A DNA stretch of 64,000 bases from Muribaculaceae bacterium (GTDB taxonomy: Bacteria > Bacteroidota > Bacteroidia > Bacteroidales > Muribaculaceae), in NCBI GenBank assembly GCA_017548365.1, contig JAFZAC010000007.1, forward strand, positions 62,001-126,000, in the 5' to 3' direction. The position numbers were made by a program, and so were the translations under genes. The notes beneath the pieces are model-generated. The model worked only from the letters and a program-made list of their open reading frames with translations, searched no databases and was not told the DNA's origin. Positions 16,292 to 24,389 of the stretch are shown in pieces; positions within the stretch are counted from its first letter, which is position 1, and each line of letters begins with the position of its first letter.

Positions 16292-17572
16292 CTAACTATT
16301 GCGTTTTTCGTTGCGCTCGTGACGTTTCAGAGCCTTTGGCTCGATGTTCATGCGCTCACCCTCAAGCAACGAGATAACACCATCGACTGCCTTGTCGGCT
16401 GCCACTTGCTCCTTCTTGCGTGCCACTTGGCACTCGGGACAGTTGCACTCGCTGTGATACTCACTTGGCTCGGTATAGGTGGTAATCACGCCCTCAAAGT
16501 TGCGAAGCACAACCTTGCCTGGTGCCTGAGAAATCACATATTGAGGCATAACTGGCGTTTTGCCGCCACCACCAGGAGCGTCGACCACAAAGGTGGGCAC
16601 GCAGTAGCCCGAAGTGTGGCCACGCAGACCTTCGATAATCTCGATGCCCTTCGACACGGGAGTGCGGAAGTGCTCCAGACCCATTGAAAGGTCGCACTGG
16701 TAGATATAGTAAGGACGCACGCGAATTTTCACGAGACCCTGCACCAAGTGCTTCATCACATGAACGCAGTCGTTCACACCACGCAGCAGCACGCTTTGGT
16801 TACCAAGAGGCACACCTGCGTTGGCAAGCATCTCACAAGCACGAGTCGACTCGGGAGTAATCTCGTTAGGGTGGTTGAAGTGAGTGTTGAGCCATATCGG
16901 ATGATACTTCTTGAGCATCTCACACAGCTCAGGTGTGATGCGTTGTGGGCACACCACTGGAGTGCGAGTTCCCAAGCGAATGATTTCAACATGAGGAATG
17001 GCACGTAAGCGCGAGATAATGTATTCGAGCTTCTTGTCGGCAACCATCAGAGCGTCGCCACCCGAGAGCAGCACGTCGCGAACGGTTTCAGTCTTCTCAA
17101 TGTATTCGATAGCCTTCTCGATGCGGTCGGCACCACATTCGGCGTCGGTTTGTCCAGCAAAACGACGACGGGTGCAGTGACGGCAGTACATAGAGCACAT
17201 GTCGGTGATAAGAAACAGCACGCGATCAGGATAACGGTGAGTCAATCCAGGTGTTGGCGAGTCCTCGTCTTCATGCAGAGGGTCGAGGAGATCGGCACTA
17301 GCTTGATGAGTCTCAAGGCCTGTTGGAATGCACTGGCGACGAACGGGATCGGCGGGATCATCGGGATTGATAAGACTCAAGTAGTAAGGTGTGATAGCCA
17401 TACGCAAGGTGGAAAGAGTCTTCTTAACGCCCTCTTCCTCCTCGGGTGTGAGACTGATATACTTCTTCAAGTCCTCAAGTGTCTCAATGCGGTTTTTCAC
17501 CTGCCACTTCCAATCGTTCCACTGTTCGTCGGTCACATCGGGAAACAATTGTTTTCTTCTTGATTCTGCCAT
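16292..17572 (-). CDS. kamA: Lysine 2,3-aminomutase (radical SAM)
   Basis: A 426-residue radical SAM/PLP enzyme converting L-lysine to L-beta-lysine, the first step of the pathway. The 4Fe-4S motif is C126-SMY-C130-RH-C133. The PLP lysine is Lys338 in DAPGGGGKTPV. The substrate-binding aspartates correspond to Asp294 (YQCDLSMG) and Asp331. All lie one residue from the Clostridium subterminale numbering. The C-terminal ECNCPEC supplies the structural zinc cysteines. A 67-base gap with a hairpin repeat separates it from kdd upstream. It lies 20 bases before kamB. Confidence 0.97.
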   Translation of the reverse strand: MAESRRKQLFPDVTDEQWNDWKWQVKNRIETLEDLKKYISLTPEEEEGVKKTLSTLRMAITPYYLSLINPDDPADPVRRQCIPTGLETHQASADLLDPLHEDEDSPTPGLTHRYPDRVLFLITDMCSMYCRHCTRRRFAGQTDAECGADRIEKAIEYIEKTETVRDVLLSGGDALMVADKKLEYIISRLRAIPHVEIIRLGTRTPVVCPQRITPELCEMLKKYHPIWLNTHFNHPNEITPESTRACEMLANAGVPLGNQSVLLRGVNDCVHVMKHLVQGLVKIRVRPYYIYQCDLSMGLEHFRTPVSKGIEIIEGLRGHTSGYCVPTFVVDAPGGGGKTPVMPQYVISQAPGKVVLRNFEGVITTYTEPSEYHSECNCPECQVARKKEQVAADKAVDGVISLLEGERMNIEPKALKRHERNEKRNS

Positions 17573-17593
17573 GATTTATTTCATGTATTTTAA

Positions 17594-17632
17594 GCCATAG
17601 AGACGCACAAGAGGCACGCCTCTACAGCCATA
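17594..17632. repeat. Palindromic intergenic element between kdd and kamA
   Basis: A perfect 14-base palindrome AGAGGCACGCCTCT (17610-17623) lies within outer arms TAGAGACG (17598-17605) and CGCCTCTA (17617-17624), and the whole is flanked by direct copies of GCCATA (17594-17599 and 17627-17632). It resembles the small intergenic hairpin repeats scattered in Bacteroidota genomes. Inside the operon it could act as an RNA-stability or attenuation hairpin. Copy number cannot be judged here. Confidence 0.5.
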
Positions 17633-17639
17633 ATTCTAA

Positions 17640-18713
17640 TTAAGCGTAAAGTTCCTCAAAAATCTTGCGTAGCTCAGGGCATTCACGCAGCTCCTGGAGA
17701 GTGAACTCAGCATGGCCTTTAGTATAGCCGTTGCCAATAATCATATTGGTGTCGGCACCAATACCCTCGGCACCAAGAGCAGCCTTTGTGAAGCTAGTAG
17801 CCATCGAGAAGAAGTAAACCACACCATCATCACGGGTGCAGAGAACTGCTGTCATCTCGCAATCGGGAACGTTAACGCAATTGATGGTAACGTCGGCCAT
17901 CTTACCGTCGGTGAGCTTGCTCACGAGCTCATAAACCTGAACTGGAGTCATGCCGGCAACGCTCTCTACCACGTCGCAGAATCCAAGATCTTTGATGCGT
18001 TTGGTCGATTTGGGGCTGTTAGCGAGGCCTATCACTTTACCAGTCACGCCAACACGCTTCTTAGCCTCATAGCAGCAAAGCATACCGCTCTTGCCACCTG
18101 CGCCAAGAACTACTACGTTCTGACCATACTGGCACAGTTTTGCTGTTTGAGCAGGAGCACCAGCTACATCAAGTGCGCTCAAAGCAAGCTTCTCAGGCAT
18201 GTCATCGGGAATTTTAGCGTATATACCACTCTCGAAGAGGATAGCCTTACCCTTGATGTCAACCTGGTCAACGTCGGCCTTAATATTTAGAATCTCATCT
18301 ATGCGAAGTGGAGTTAGTGATAGAGATACGAGAGTGGCGATGCGGTCGCCCTCTTTGAGGTCGATTTTGCCCTTGAGAGCATCACCTATCTTCTCTACTG
18401 TACCCAGGAGCATACCGCCTGAACCAGTACGACGGTTGCGGTGCTTGCCTTGCAGCTCCACGTTAAGTAACATTTCTTTCTTAATCTCCTCCATCACTTC
18501 GGCCTCATCATCGGGATTTTTGGCCTGACTCTTGGCATAATTGTGGATATCGGTAAACGAAGCTGAGTCTATATTCAGGGTTTGTACGTCAATCAAGATT
18601 TCGTTGTCATAAATCTCGTCCATGTTGTTGTCAAGCTTGTTAGCTGGCTGTGGCAGTACGCCCACTGGTTCGATTACTCGGTGTGTACCGAATCTATTTC
18701 CATGTTTCTGCAT
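17640..18713 (-). CDS. kdd: L-erythro-3,5-diaminohexanoate dehydrogenase
   Basis: A 357-residue NAD(P)-dependent dehydrogenase oxidising 3,5-diaminohexanoate to 3-keto-5-aminohexanoate. The frame is open from 18764, but the conserved family start (MQKHGNRFGTHRVIEPVGVL) begins at 18713, so that ATG is chosen. The nucleotide-binding loop VVLGAGGKSGMLCCYEAKK is in the middle third. GTVEKIGDALKGKIDLKEGD is a zinc-free MDR-like segment. It follows kce by 63 bases in a unit otherwise almost without gaps. Confidence 0.93.
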   Translation of the reverse strand: MQKHGNRFGTHRVIEPVGVLPQPANKLDNNMDEIYDNEILIDVQTLNIDSASFTDIHNYAKSQAKNPDDEAEVMEEIKKEMLLNVELQGKHRNRRTGSGGMLLGTVEKIGDALKGKIDLKEGDRIATLVSLSLTPLRIDEILNIKADVDQVDIKGKAILFESGIYAKIPDDMPEKLALSALDVAGAPAQTAKLCQYGQNVVVLGAGGKSGMLCCYEAKKRVGVTGKVIGLANSPKSTKRIKDLGFCDVVESVAGMTPVQVYELVSKLTDGKMADVTINCVNVPDCEMTAVLCTRDDGVVYFFSMATSFTKAALGAEGIGADTNMIIGNGYTKGHAEFTLQELRECPELRKIFEELYA

Positions 18714-18776
18714 TGTTTCTGTTGTTTTTTGTTTATTGTTAATATTCTTTTTATTTGCTTGCAATAGTGTTGAGGC

Positions 18777-19610
18777 TTATTTGCGTGGAGGAAGGCCCAG
18801 GATTTCGCGTGCCTCGTCGCTGGTGGCGACAGGACGGCCAAGTTCCTTGGCTATACGCACAACTTTTTCCACGAGCTCGCCGTTGCTCTTGGCGAGAACG
18901 CCTTTCTCAAGATAAAGGTTGTCCTCAAAGCCCACGCGCACATTGCCACCCATAGCGATAGCGGCAGCAGCCATCGGGAATGCATGACGGCCCACACCTG
19001 TTACAGTCCATGTAGAACCGGCAGGTATGCCGTTCACAAGCCAGCACAGGTTTGCTACTGTGGCAGGAGTGCAACCAGGCACACCGAGAACGAAGTTGAA
19101 CTGCATGGGAGCTCCAGGAGCCTCACCCTTCTTCGCCATTTTGAGGATGGTGTCGAGGTGCCCCATCTCAAAGCATTCATACTCGGGCTTGATGCCACGT
19201 TCCATCATGCGCTTGCCAAAGGCACGCATAGTGGGCATAGTGTTGTCGAAAATTTCGTCGCCAAAGTTGCAGGTACCACAGTCGAGGGTTGCCATCTCGG
19301 GCAGCGGTGTGGTATCGGTCGATTGAAGACGCTCATCGGGTGTCATGCCCACAGCGCCGCCAGTTGATGGAATCAATATCACATCGGGGCAAACTTTCAA
19401 AATTGCCTCCTCGCACTCCTGGAATCGGGCACGGTCCTGAGTGGGGGTGCCGTCATCCCAGCGCACGTGCAGATGAACGATGGCAGCACCAGCGTCAACA
19501 GCACTCTTTGCCTCACGAACTATCTCCTCAACAGTATAGGGCACATTAGGATTCTGTTCCTTTGTAACCTCAGCGCCGCATATCGCAGCGGTAATTATCA
19601 ATTTATCCAT
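18777..19610 (-). CDS. kce: 3-keto-5-aminohexanoate cleavage enzyme
   Basis: A 277-residue BKACE-family zinc enzyme condensing 3-keto-5-aminohexanoate with acetyl-CoA to give 3-aminobutyryl-CoA and acetoacetate. The metal ligands are visible in IVHLHVRWDDGTPTQD (the HxH pair at about 46-48). TLDCGTCNFGDEIFDNT and the C-terminal SDEARE/ILGLPPR block are family hallmarks. It lies five bases after kal and upstream of kdd. Confidence 0.95.
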   Translation of the reverse strand: MDKLIITAAICGAEVTKEQNPNVPYTVEEIVREAKSAVDAGAAIVHLHVRWDDGTPTQDRARFQECEEAILKVCPDVILIPSTGGAVGMTPDERLQSTDTTPLPEMATLDCGTCNFGDEIFDNTMPTMRAFGKRMMERGIKPEYECFEMGHLDTILKMAKKGEAPGAPMQFNFVLGVPGCTPATVANLCWLVNGIPAGSTWTVTGVGRHAFPMAAAAIAMGGNVRVGFEDNLYLEKGVLAKSNGELVEKVVRIAKELGRPVATSDEAREILGLPPRK

Positions 19611-19615
19611 TGTCT

Positions 19616-20005
19616 TTATCCTTTACGTTGGCAATCTTTAGGTGTTACACAAGTTCCGCTGGCGCGGCACACAACGATTGGCTCGTCGAGCTCATCGGCT
19701 GCCGAAGCCGAGATATCGGGGCGGGAAATCGCTACTTTACGAGCCTCGAACTGCATATGACGCGAGGTGTTTCCTTCCTTGTCAATCCAACCTTCGGCTT
19801 CAATGAAGTCGCCGGCATAGACTGGCGCCAGGAAATCGATACTGTCGTAGGCACGGAAAAGTCCCTCGTCGCCATCACGCATAATCAAGAGTTCGGTAGC
19901 CACATCACCAAATAGGTGTACCATGTGAGCTCCATCCACCAGGTTGCCGCCATAGTGGGCATCTTTTGCGCTCATGCGCAGTCTGATCTTTGTTCTGTAT
20001 TCCAT
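19616..20005 (-). CDS. kal: 3-aminobutyryl-CoA ammonia-lyase
   Basis: A 129-residue hotdog-fold enzyme that removes ammonia from L-3-aminobutyryl-CoA to give crotonyl-CoA. The sequence [18 protein letters not shown] (about 10-27) and [20 protein letters not shown] are typical of Kal. Length is as in characterised homologues. It lies 14 bases after atoD and five before kce. It supplies crotonyl-CoA to Bcd-EtfAB. Confidence 0.94.
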   Translation of the reverse strand: MEYRTKIRLRMSAKDAHYGGNLVDGAHMVHLFGDVATELLIMRDGDEGLFRAYDSIDFLAPVYAGDFIEAEGWIDKEGNTSRHMQFEARKVAISRPDISASAADELDEPIVVCRASGTCVTPKDCQRKG

Positions 20006-20019
20006 ATCTTGAACAAAGA

Positions 20020-20670
20020 TTATTTCTCGACATAGATGCCATCAACATAGATTCCCGAGGCGTGAACGTGCTCAGGCTTTATCTCACCGGTCTTCACCAG
20101 TTTCTCGGCCTCTACAACCACATAGTCGGCAGCTGTTGCCATCAAGGGGTTGAAGTTGTTGGTGGTTCCAAGGAAGACCATGTTGCCAAACTCATCTACA
20201 ATGTTGGCACGCAGGAAAGCAATATCGGCCTTGAGTGGTTTCTCAAGCAGATAATCCTTGCCGTCTACGGTCACTACGTCTTTGCCGTCGGCCATGATGG
20301 TACCCATGCCGGTAGGTGTGAGCACACCGCCCAGACCAGCACCTGCCGCACGTATGCGCTCGGCAAGTGTTCCCTGAGGCACATACTCTACAATGAGCGT
20401 GCCCTCATTCTTCTGCAAAGCGGTCTGCTTGTTGGTACCGGTGTGAGAAACGATAGCCTTCTTAACTTGATGGTTAGTCACTAGTTTGCCATGAGCCACT
20501 TCGTCGTAGGCTGTGTCGTTGGCAATAATGGTTAAGTCCTTGACGCCTTTCTCAACGATAGCGTCGATAATTTGTGTGGCACTACCCACACCGAGGAAAC
20601 CGCCAAACATGATGGTCATACCATCCTGTACTTTCTCTACGGCTTGCTCGAGAGTGATTTGTTTGTTCAT
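20020..20670 (-). CDS. atoD: CoA-transferase alpha subunit (butyryl-CoA:acetoacetate type)
   Basis: A 216-residue family I CoA-transferase alpha subunit. The [15 protein letters not shown] stretch (about 18-32) and [20 protein letters not shown] (about 98-117) are characteristic. It pairs with AtoA to release butyrate and conserve CoA on acetoacetate. It is the first gene of the 15-gene minus-strand lysine unit, with a good -7 box about 50 bases upstream. Its beta partner is encoded far downstream, which is unusual because the two subunits are normally adjacent. Confidence 0.94.
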   Translation of the reverse strand: MNKQITLEQAVEKVQDGMTIMFGGFLGVGSATQIIDAIVEKGVKDLTIIANDTAYDEVAHGKLVTNHQVKKAIVSHTGTNKQTALQKNEGTLIVEYVPQGTLAERIRAAGAGLGGVLTPTGMGTIMADGKDVVTVDGKDYLLEKPLKADIAFLRANIVDEFGNMVFLGTTNNFNPLMATAADYVVVEAEKLVKTGEIKPEHVHASGIYVDGIYVEK

Positions 20671-20721
20671 AATTAATGGTTATGTTTAGAAATATTGTTG
20701 GTTATAGTCTAATTGTGACTG

Positions 20722-20729
20722 CAAATATA
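20722..20729 (-). promoter_or_regulatory. Candidate -7 box of the lysine-fermentation operon
   Basis: Minus-strand TATATTTG fits TAnnTTTG, but no TTTG is found 19-21 bases upstream, which may mean activator dependence. The leader to the atoD start would be about 45 nt, too short for a lysine riboswitch. Confidence 0.5.
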
Positions 20730-20801
20730 CTGAAAAAATAATTATACTACCATCCTTTTAATAATAATTTTTCTTATTTAATTTATGTATAAAATATAAA
20801 A

Positions 20802-20831
20802 GCAATAGCCACAGCACTTTGCAACTATTGC
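20802..20831 (-). terminator. Terminator of the NhaC-family gene
   Basis: On the minus strand GCAATAG and CTATTGC form a 7-bp stem, extendable by weak pairs, with a 16-nt loop. A T-rich run (CTTTTATATTTTAT) follows. It lies about 40 bases after the NhaC-family stop codon and before the atoD promoter, so the carrier gene and the operon are likely separate transcripts. Confidence 0.7.
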
Positions 20832-20868
20832 CTCAAAAAATATTTTTTGAATGTTGGAACCTGAGCAC

Positions 20869-22338
20869 CTATTTTGCCTCATCCGGCAACTCTTCATGAT
20901 TGTTGCGTTTTATGCGCCATCCTATCGCTGCCACGGTCATTGTCATCAACGGACACAGCAAGTTGAAGAAGCAGTAAGGAAGATAGACAAGGGTGGGCAC
21001 GCCGAGCACTGTAGCCTGTGTCATGCCACAGGTGTTCCACGGCACGAGAACCGACGTCACTGTGGCGGCATCCTCGGTGGTGCGGCTCAGCAGACGCGGC
21101 TCGAATCCCATCTTATCATAGACGTCACGGAACATGTCGGCAGTGAGCACAATGCTTATGAACTGATCGCCTGTGGTAAGGTTCAGCAGAACACCTGTCA
21201 CAACAGTCGATGACACCAGTCCAAACCTTGACTTCACTGCTTTGATAATCACCATTGTTATACTCTGTATCATACCGCTAGCCACCATCACGGCACCAAA
21301 ACACATAGCACATATTATGAGCCAAATAGTGTTCAACATCCCCGCCATTCCACCTGTTGACACCAAATCGTTAAGAGCAGCATAGCCAGTCTCAACCGAC
21401 GTGGCACCAAAGAAAGTGATTGCCAGTCCCTTAGTCAATGCTCCCGGGAAGCTCAGAGATGCATCGCCGGCTATCTGGCACAGGATGCTGGGTTGCAGCA
21501 TCAACGCCACAATACCAGCCATCAACGATGAGGCAAACAGCACAATGAGCGACGGCACTTTGCGAGCTATAAGCACTCCCGTGAGAAGCGGCACAATGAG
21601 GGTCCACAGCGAAATGTTGAATGTCTTTTCCAAGCCATGGGTATACTGCTCGACATGCAGCGCCGAGTCGCTGTTATGGCCCAAACCGGCAATCAAAAAG
21701 ATCACCAGTGCAACAGTCATAGCCATCACAGTGGTGTGAGTCATGTATCGGATGTGGTCGAAGATATCGACTCTTGTAGTGGAAGAGGCCAAAATTGTGG
21801 TGTCGCTCAAGGGAGACATCTTATCGCCAAAATAGGAACCAGAGATGATGGCACCAGCTGTCCATGCGTCACTAATGCCCAAAGCATGACCCACTCCCAA
21901 CAATGCAACACCAAGAGTTGCCACTGTGGTCCACGAACTTCCCGATAGCAGAGACACAAGCGAGCAGATGACGCACGCACTCACCAAGAAGAACCGCGGC
22001 GACAATATCTGCACACCATAGTATATGAGGGTGGGCACCACGCCGCTAATCATCCACGAGCCAGCGAGCATTCCAACCGAGAGCAGGATAAGTAATGTGA
22101 CGGCAATGCCCCCCATTGTCTTTGTCATCTGCTGTTCAAATGCGTTCCAAGGTACATGATAAAACACCATGGAAATAGTCACACACACAGCCAGTCCCAG
22201 CAGCAGCGCTATTTGGCTACCACCACTCAGTGCATCACTGCCAAAGAGCATAATCACTACCACAAGCAATCCTATGAGTACCACAACGGGTATCATAGCC
22301 ACTAGAGGATGAGGACGAGGACGTGAATGATTGTCCAT
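20869..22338 (-). CDS. NhaC-family antiporter-like carrier, possible lysine transporter
   Basis: A 489-residue polytopic inner-membrane protein of the NhaC family with about 11-13 hydrophobic segments. Conserved blocks include GSSWTTVATLGVALLGVG (about 148-165), SGSYFGDKMSPLSDTTILAS (about 176-195) and LVPWNTCGMTQATVLGVP near the C-terminus. NhaC relatives exchange Na+ or H+ for various solutes. One lineage (LysW) was predicted to be a lysine transporter from its riboswitch control. Placement directly before the lysine catabolic operon suggests lysine uptake, or maintenance of ion balance during fermentation. Substrate is inference. It has its own consensus promoter and terminator. Confidence 0.85.
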   Translation of the reverse strand: MDNHSRPRPHPLVAMIPVVVLIGLLVVVIMLFGSDALSGGSQIALLLGLAVCVTISMVFYHVPWNAFEQQMTKTMGGIAVTLLILLSVGMLAGSWMISGVVPTLIYYGVQILSPRFFLVSACVICSLVSLLSGSSWTTVATLGVALLGVGHALGISDAWTAGAIISGSYFGDKMSPLSDTTILASSTTRVDIFDHIRYMTHTTVMAMTVALVIFLIAGLGHNSDSALHVEQYTHGLEKTFNISLWTLIVPLLTGVLIARKVPSLIVLFASSLMAGIVALMLQPSILCQIAGDASLSFPGALTKGLAITFFGATSVETGYAALNDLVSTGGMAGMLNTIWLIICAMCFGAVMVASGMIQSITMVIIKAVKSRFGLVSSTVVTGVLLNLTTGDQFISIVLTADMFRDVYDKMGFEPRLLSRTTEDAATVTSVLVPWNTCGMTQATVLGVPTLVYLPYCFFNLLCPLMTMTVAAIGWRIKRNNHEELPDEAK

Positions 22339-22365
22339 GTTGTTAGTTTTTTAAGAATAAGACTG

Positions 22366-22396
22366 CAAATATACATTATTTTTACATTTAACCAAA
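22366..22396 (-). promoter_or_regulatory. Bacteroidota-type promoter of the NhaC-family gene
   Basis: Minus strand: TTTG (22393-22396), 19 bases, TATATTTG (22366-22373), an exact consensus match. The leader would be about 20 nt long. Confidence 0.75.
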
Positions 22397-22760
22397 ATTT
22401 CAAAAAAAACAGCTTTGCAGCACCAACAAGCAACCCATAGGTCAATCCATTGCCATATTGCAACTTGCAAGCAACAATTTAAAGTATTTCTTCAACTCAA
22501 ATTTTTAGCTGTAAGACAAATGGAAAAAGCGAAAAAAACTTATGAAAAACAGTTTTTTTCAAAGATAGAATTCAATACTGTCTACAATTCCTTTATCATC
22601 TTTTTCTTATTCATTTTTTTAAAAAAAGAAATTTTTTTATAGAGCGAAATAACAAATATGACAATTATTCTTTGATTAACTTATATTAAAAAAATAATAT
22701 ATAAATATTAAATTAAGAATTTATATTGAAAATATTTAGGCTTGATATTGAAAAATAATA
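22397..22760. other. Non-coding A/T-rich region between divergent units
   Basis: About 360 bases between the promoter of the NhaC-family gene and that of the polyene locus. It is rich in poly-A and poly-T runs, including self-complementary tracts around 22613-22640 and a TGAAAAA/TTTTTCA pair near 22545-22562. No convincing gene or riboswitch is visible. It probably holds control sites for one or both divergent units. Confidence 0.5.
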
Positions 22761-22768
22761 TAACTTTG
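22761..22768 (+). promoter_or_regulatory. Candidate -7 box of the polyene gene cluster
   Basis: TAACTTTG fits TAnnTTTG. A weak -33 candidate (TTAG) lies about 21 bases upstream. The leader to the ATG at 22843 would be about 70 nt. Confidence 0.5.
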
Positions 22769-22842
22769 CGAGTTTGAAAAATAAGTGAACAACTTGAAAC
22801 ATTGTAAATCAAGCTGTGTCACAGTCAATATTAACGAAAGAA

Positions 22843-24363
22843 ATGACTCCGATTATTACAATTGACACTATAGATAACATTGTCACAAGAGACTGCAAGC
22901 TAGAAGAATCGCAATTGCCGTGGGACAGAATAGAGGACAGTTACAAGTTCCTGGAAGGCTTCGCCCGCGACAAGATAATCTACGGCATCAACACGGGCTT
23001 CGGCCCAATGGCGCAGTGGCGTGTCGACGACCAGTCGCTCAAGGACTTGCAATATAATATTATTCGCAGCCATTCCACTGGTGCCGGTGAAGCACTGCCA
23101 GCAGACTGCGTGAAGAGCGCTATGGCGGTTCGCCTAAGTCAGCTGGCGCAAGGCTATTCGGGTGTACACCCCAGCACCTTGCGGCTCCTCGTCGCCATGA
23201 TCAACAACGATATCATCCCCTTCATTCCCCGTCATGGTAGCGTGGGTGCAAGCGGCGACCTTGTCCAGCTCGCCCACATGGCGCTATGTATGCTCGGTGA
23301 GGGCAAAGTTCATTATCAATGTGAGTGGCGTTCAACTGCCGAGGTATTTGCCAAGTTAGGCATCAAACCCCTCGAAATCCATATCCGTGAAGGTCTGTCA
23401 CTGACCAACGGCACCTCGGTGATGACTGGCATTGGCATAATTAACCAGCTCGATGCCGAGAGACTGCTCCACTGGGCGGTGATGAGCTCGGTGTGGATGA
23501 ACGAAGTGGCAGCGTCCTACGACGATTTCATGGCCGAGCCACTGCAGCTGGCGCGCCGCCACCCGGGGCAGATAGAGATTGCCCGCCGCATGCGCCAACT
23601 CTCACATGATAGCAAGCTGATGAGTAGCCGCCAGCATATGCTCTATGACGAAGCCCACAACGACGTCAAAGTGTTCAAGCACAAAGTGCAAGCCTACTAC
23701 TCGCTGCGCTGTGTGCCACAGATTCTAGGCCCCATCCTCGAAGTGGTGGAAAATAGCCGCCGCGTGCTCGAAGAGGAGCTCAACTGCGCCAGCGACAACC
23801 CCATCGTCGACCCCGAGACCCGGAACGTGTATCACGGAGGCAACTTCCATGGCGACTACACCTCGCTCGAGCAAGACAAGCTCAAGATAGCCATGGTGCG
23901 CTTGACCATGACAGCCGAGCGTCAGCTCAACTATCTTTTCCACGACCGCATCAACGGCATATTGCCACCATTCCTGAACATGGGCACTCTGGGCCTGAAC
24001 TACGGCATGCAGGCATGCCAGTTTACCGCCACGTCGACCACCGCCGAGAGTCAGACACTGGCGATGCCCAACTACGTCCACAGCATCCCCAACAACAATG
24101 ACAATCAGGATATCGTGAGCATGGGCACCAACACCGCTCTGCTGTGCAAGCAAGTCATCGACAACGCTTTTCAAGTGATGGCTATCCACATGGTTGCACT
24201 GGCTCAAGCCACCGATTGCCTGGAAATAAACTCCAAGCTGTCGACTGCCACCCGTAATCAATATGACACCATCAGGCAGATGATAGAGTGCCGAGTGAAT
24301 GACGAGCCATTCTATGAGGAATTAAACAAGGTGGAGCACTATCTGCGTGAAACAGAATTTTGA
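22843..24363 (+). CDS. Aromatic amino acid ammonia-lyase, likely tyrosine ammonia-lyase
   Basis: A 506-residue MIO enzyme. The frame is also open to a GTG at 22816, but the ATG at 22843 follows a purine-rich AACGAAAGAA and is preferred. The MIO cofactor tripeptide is Ala136-Ser137-Gly138 in GSVGASGDLVQLAHM. The active-site Tyr is in IYGINTGFGPMAQ (Tyr47). The selectivity position reads SH (76-77), as in histidases but also, as I recall, in the very specific tyrosine ammonia-lyase of Flavobacterium johnsoniae, which this resembles closely in YGxNTGFGPMAQ, LQYNxIRSHS and HSIPNNNDNQDIVSMGTN. Product would be p-coumarate, the starter for flexirubin-like or aryl-polyene pigments. It is the first gene of a 27-gene run with a coumarate-type AMP-ligase. 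A true histidase is the main alternative; an hutU/hutI context is absent. Confidence 0.85.
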   Translation: MTPIITIDTIDNIVTRDCKLEESQLPWDRIEDSYKFLEGFARDKIIYGINTGFGPMAQWRVDDQSLKDLQYNIIRSHSTGAGEALPADCVKSAMAVRLSQLAQGYSGVHPSTLRLLVAMINNDIIPFIPRHGSVGASGDLVQLAHMALCMLGEGKVHYQCEWRSTAEVFAKLGIKPLEIHIREGLSLTNGTSVMTGIGIINQLDAERLLHWAVMSSVWMNEVAASYDDFMAEPLQLARRHPGQIEIARRMRQLSHDSKLMSSRQHMLYDEAHNDVKVFKHKVQAYYSLRCVPQILGPILEVVENSRRVLEEELNCASDNPIVDPETRNVYHGGNFHGDYTSLEQDKLKIAMVRLTMTAERQLNYLFHDRINGILPPFLNMGTLGLNYGMQACQFTATSTTAESQTLAMPNYVHSIPNNNDNQDIVSMGTNTALLCKQVIDNAFQVMAIHMVALAQATDCLEINSKLSTATRNQYDTIRQMIECRVNDEPFYEELNKVEHYLRETEF

Positions 24364-24389
24364 CATATCAAACAAAAATACCTATAATA

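Noticed and set aside
20671..20868. A lysine riboswitch before atoD or the NhaC-family gene
   Set aside because: Predicted leaders are only about 45 and 20 nt, much shorter than an L-box, and no matching stem pattern was seen.
22415..22642. A small 75-codon gene between the divergent units
   Set aside because: It ends in a poly-Phe/Lys stretch from A/T runs, lacks a promoter and shows no protein-like pattern.
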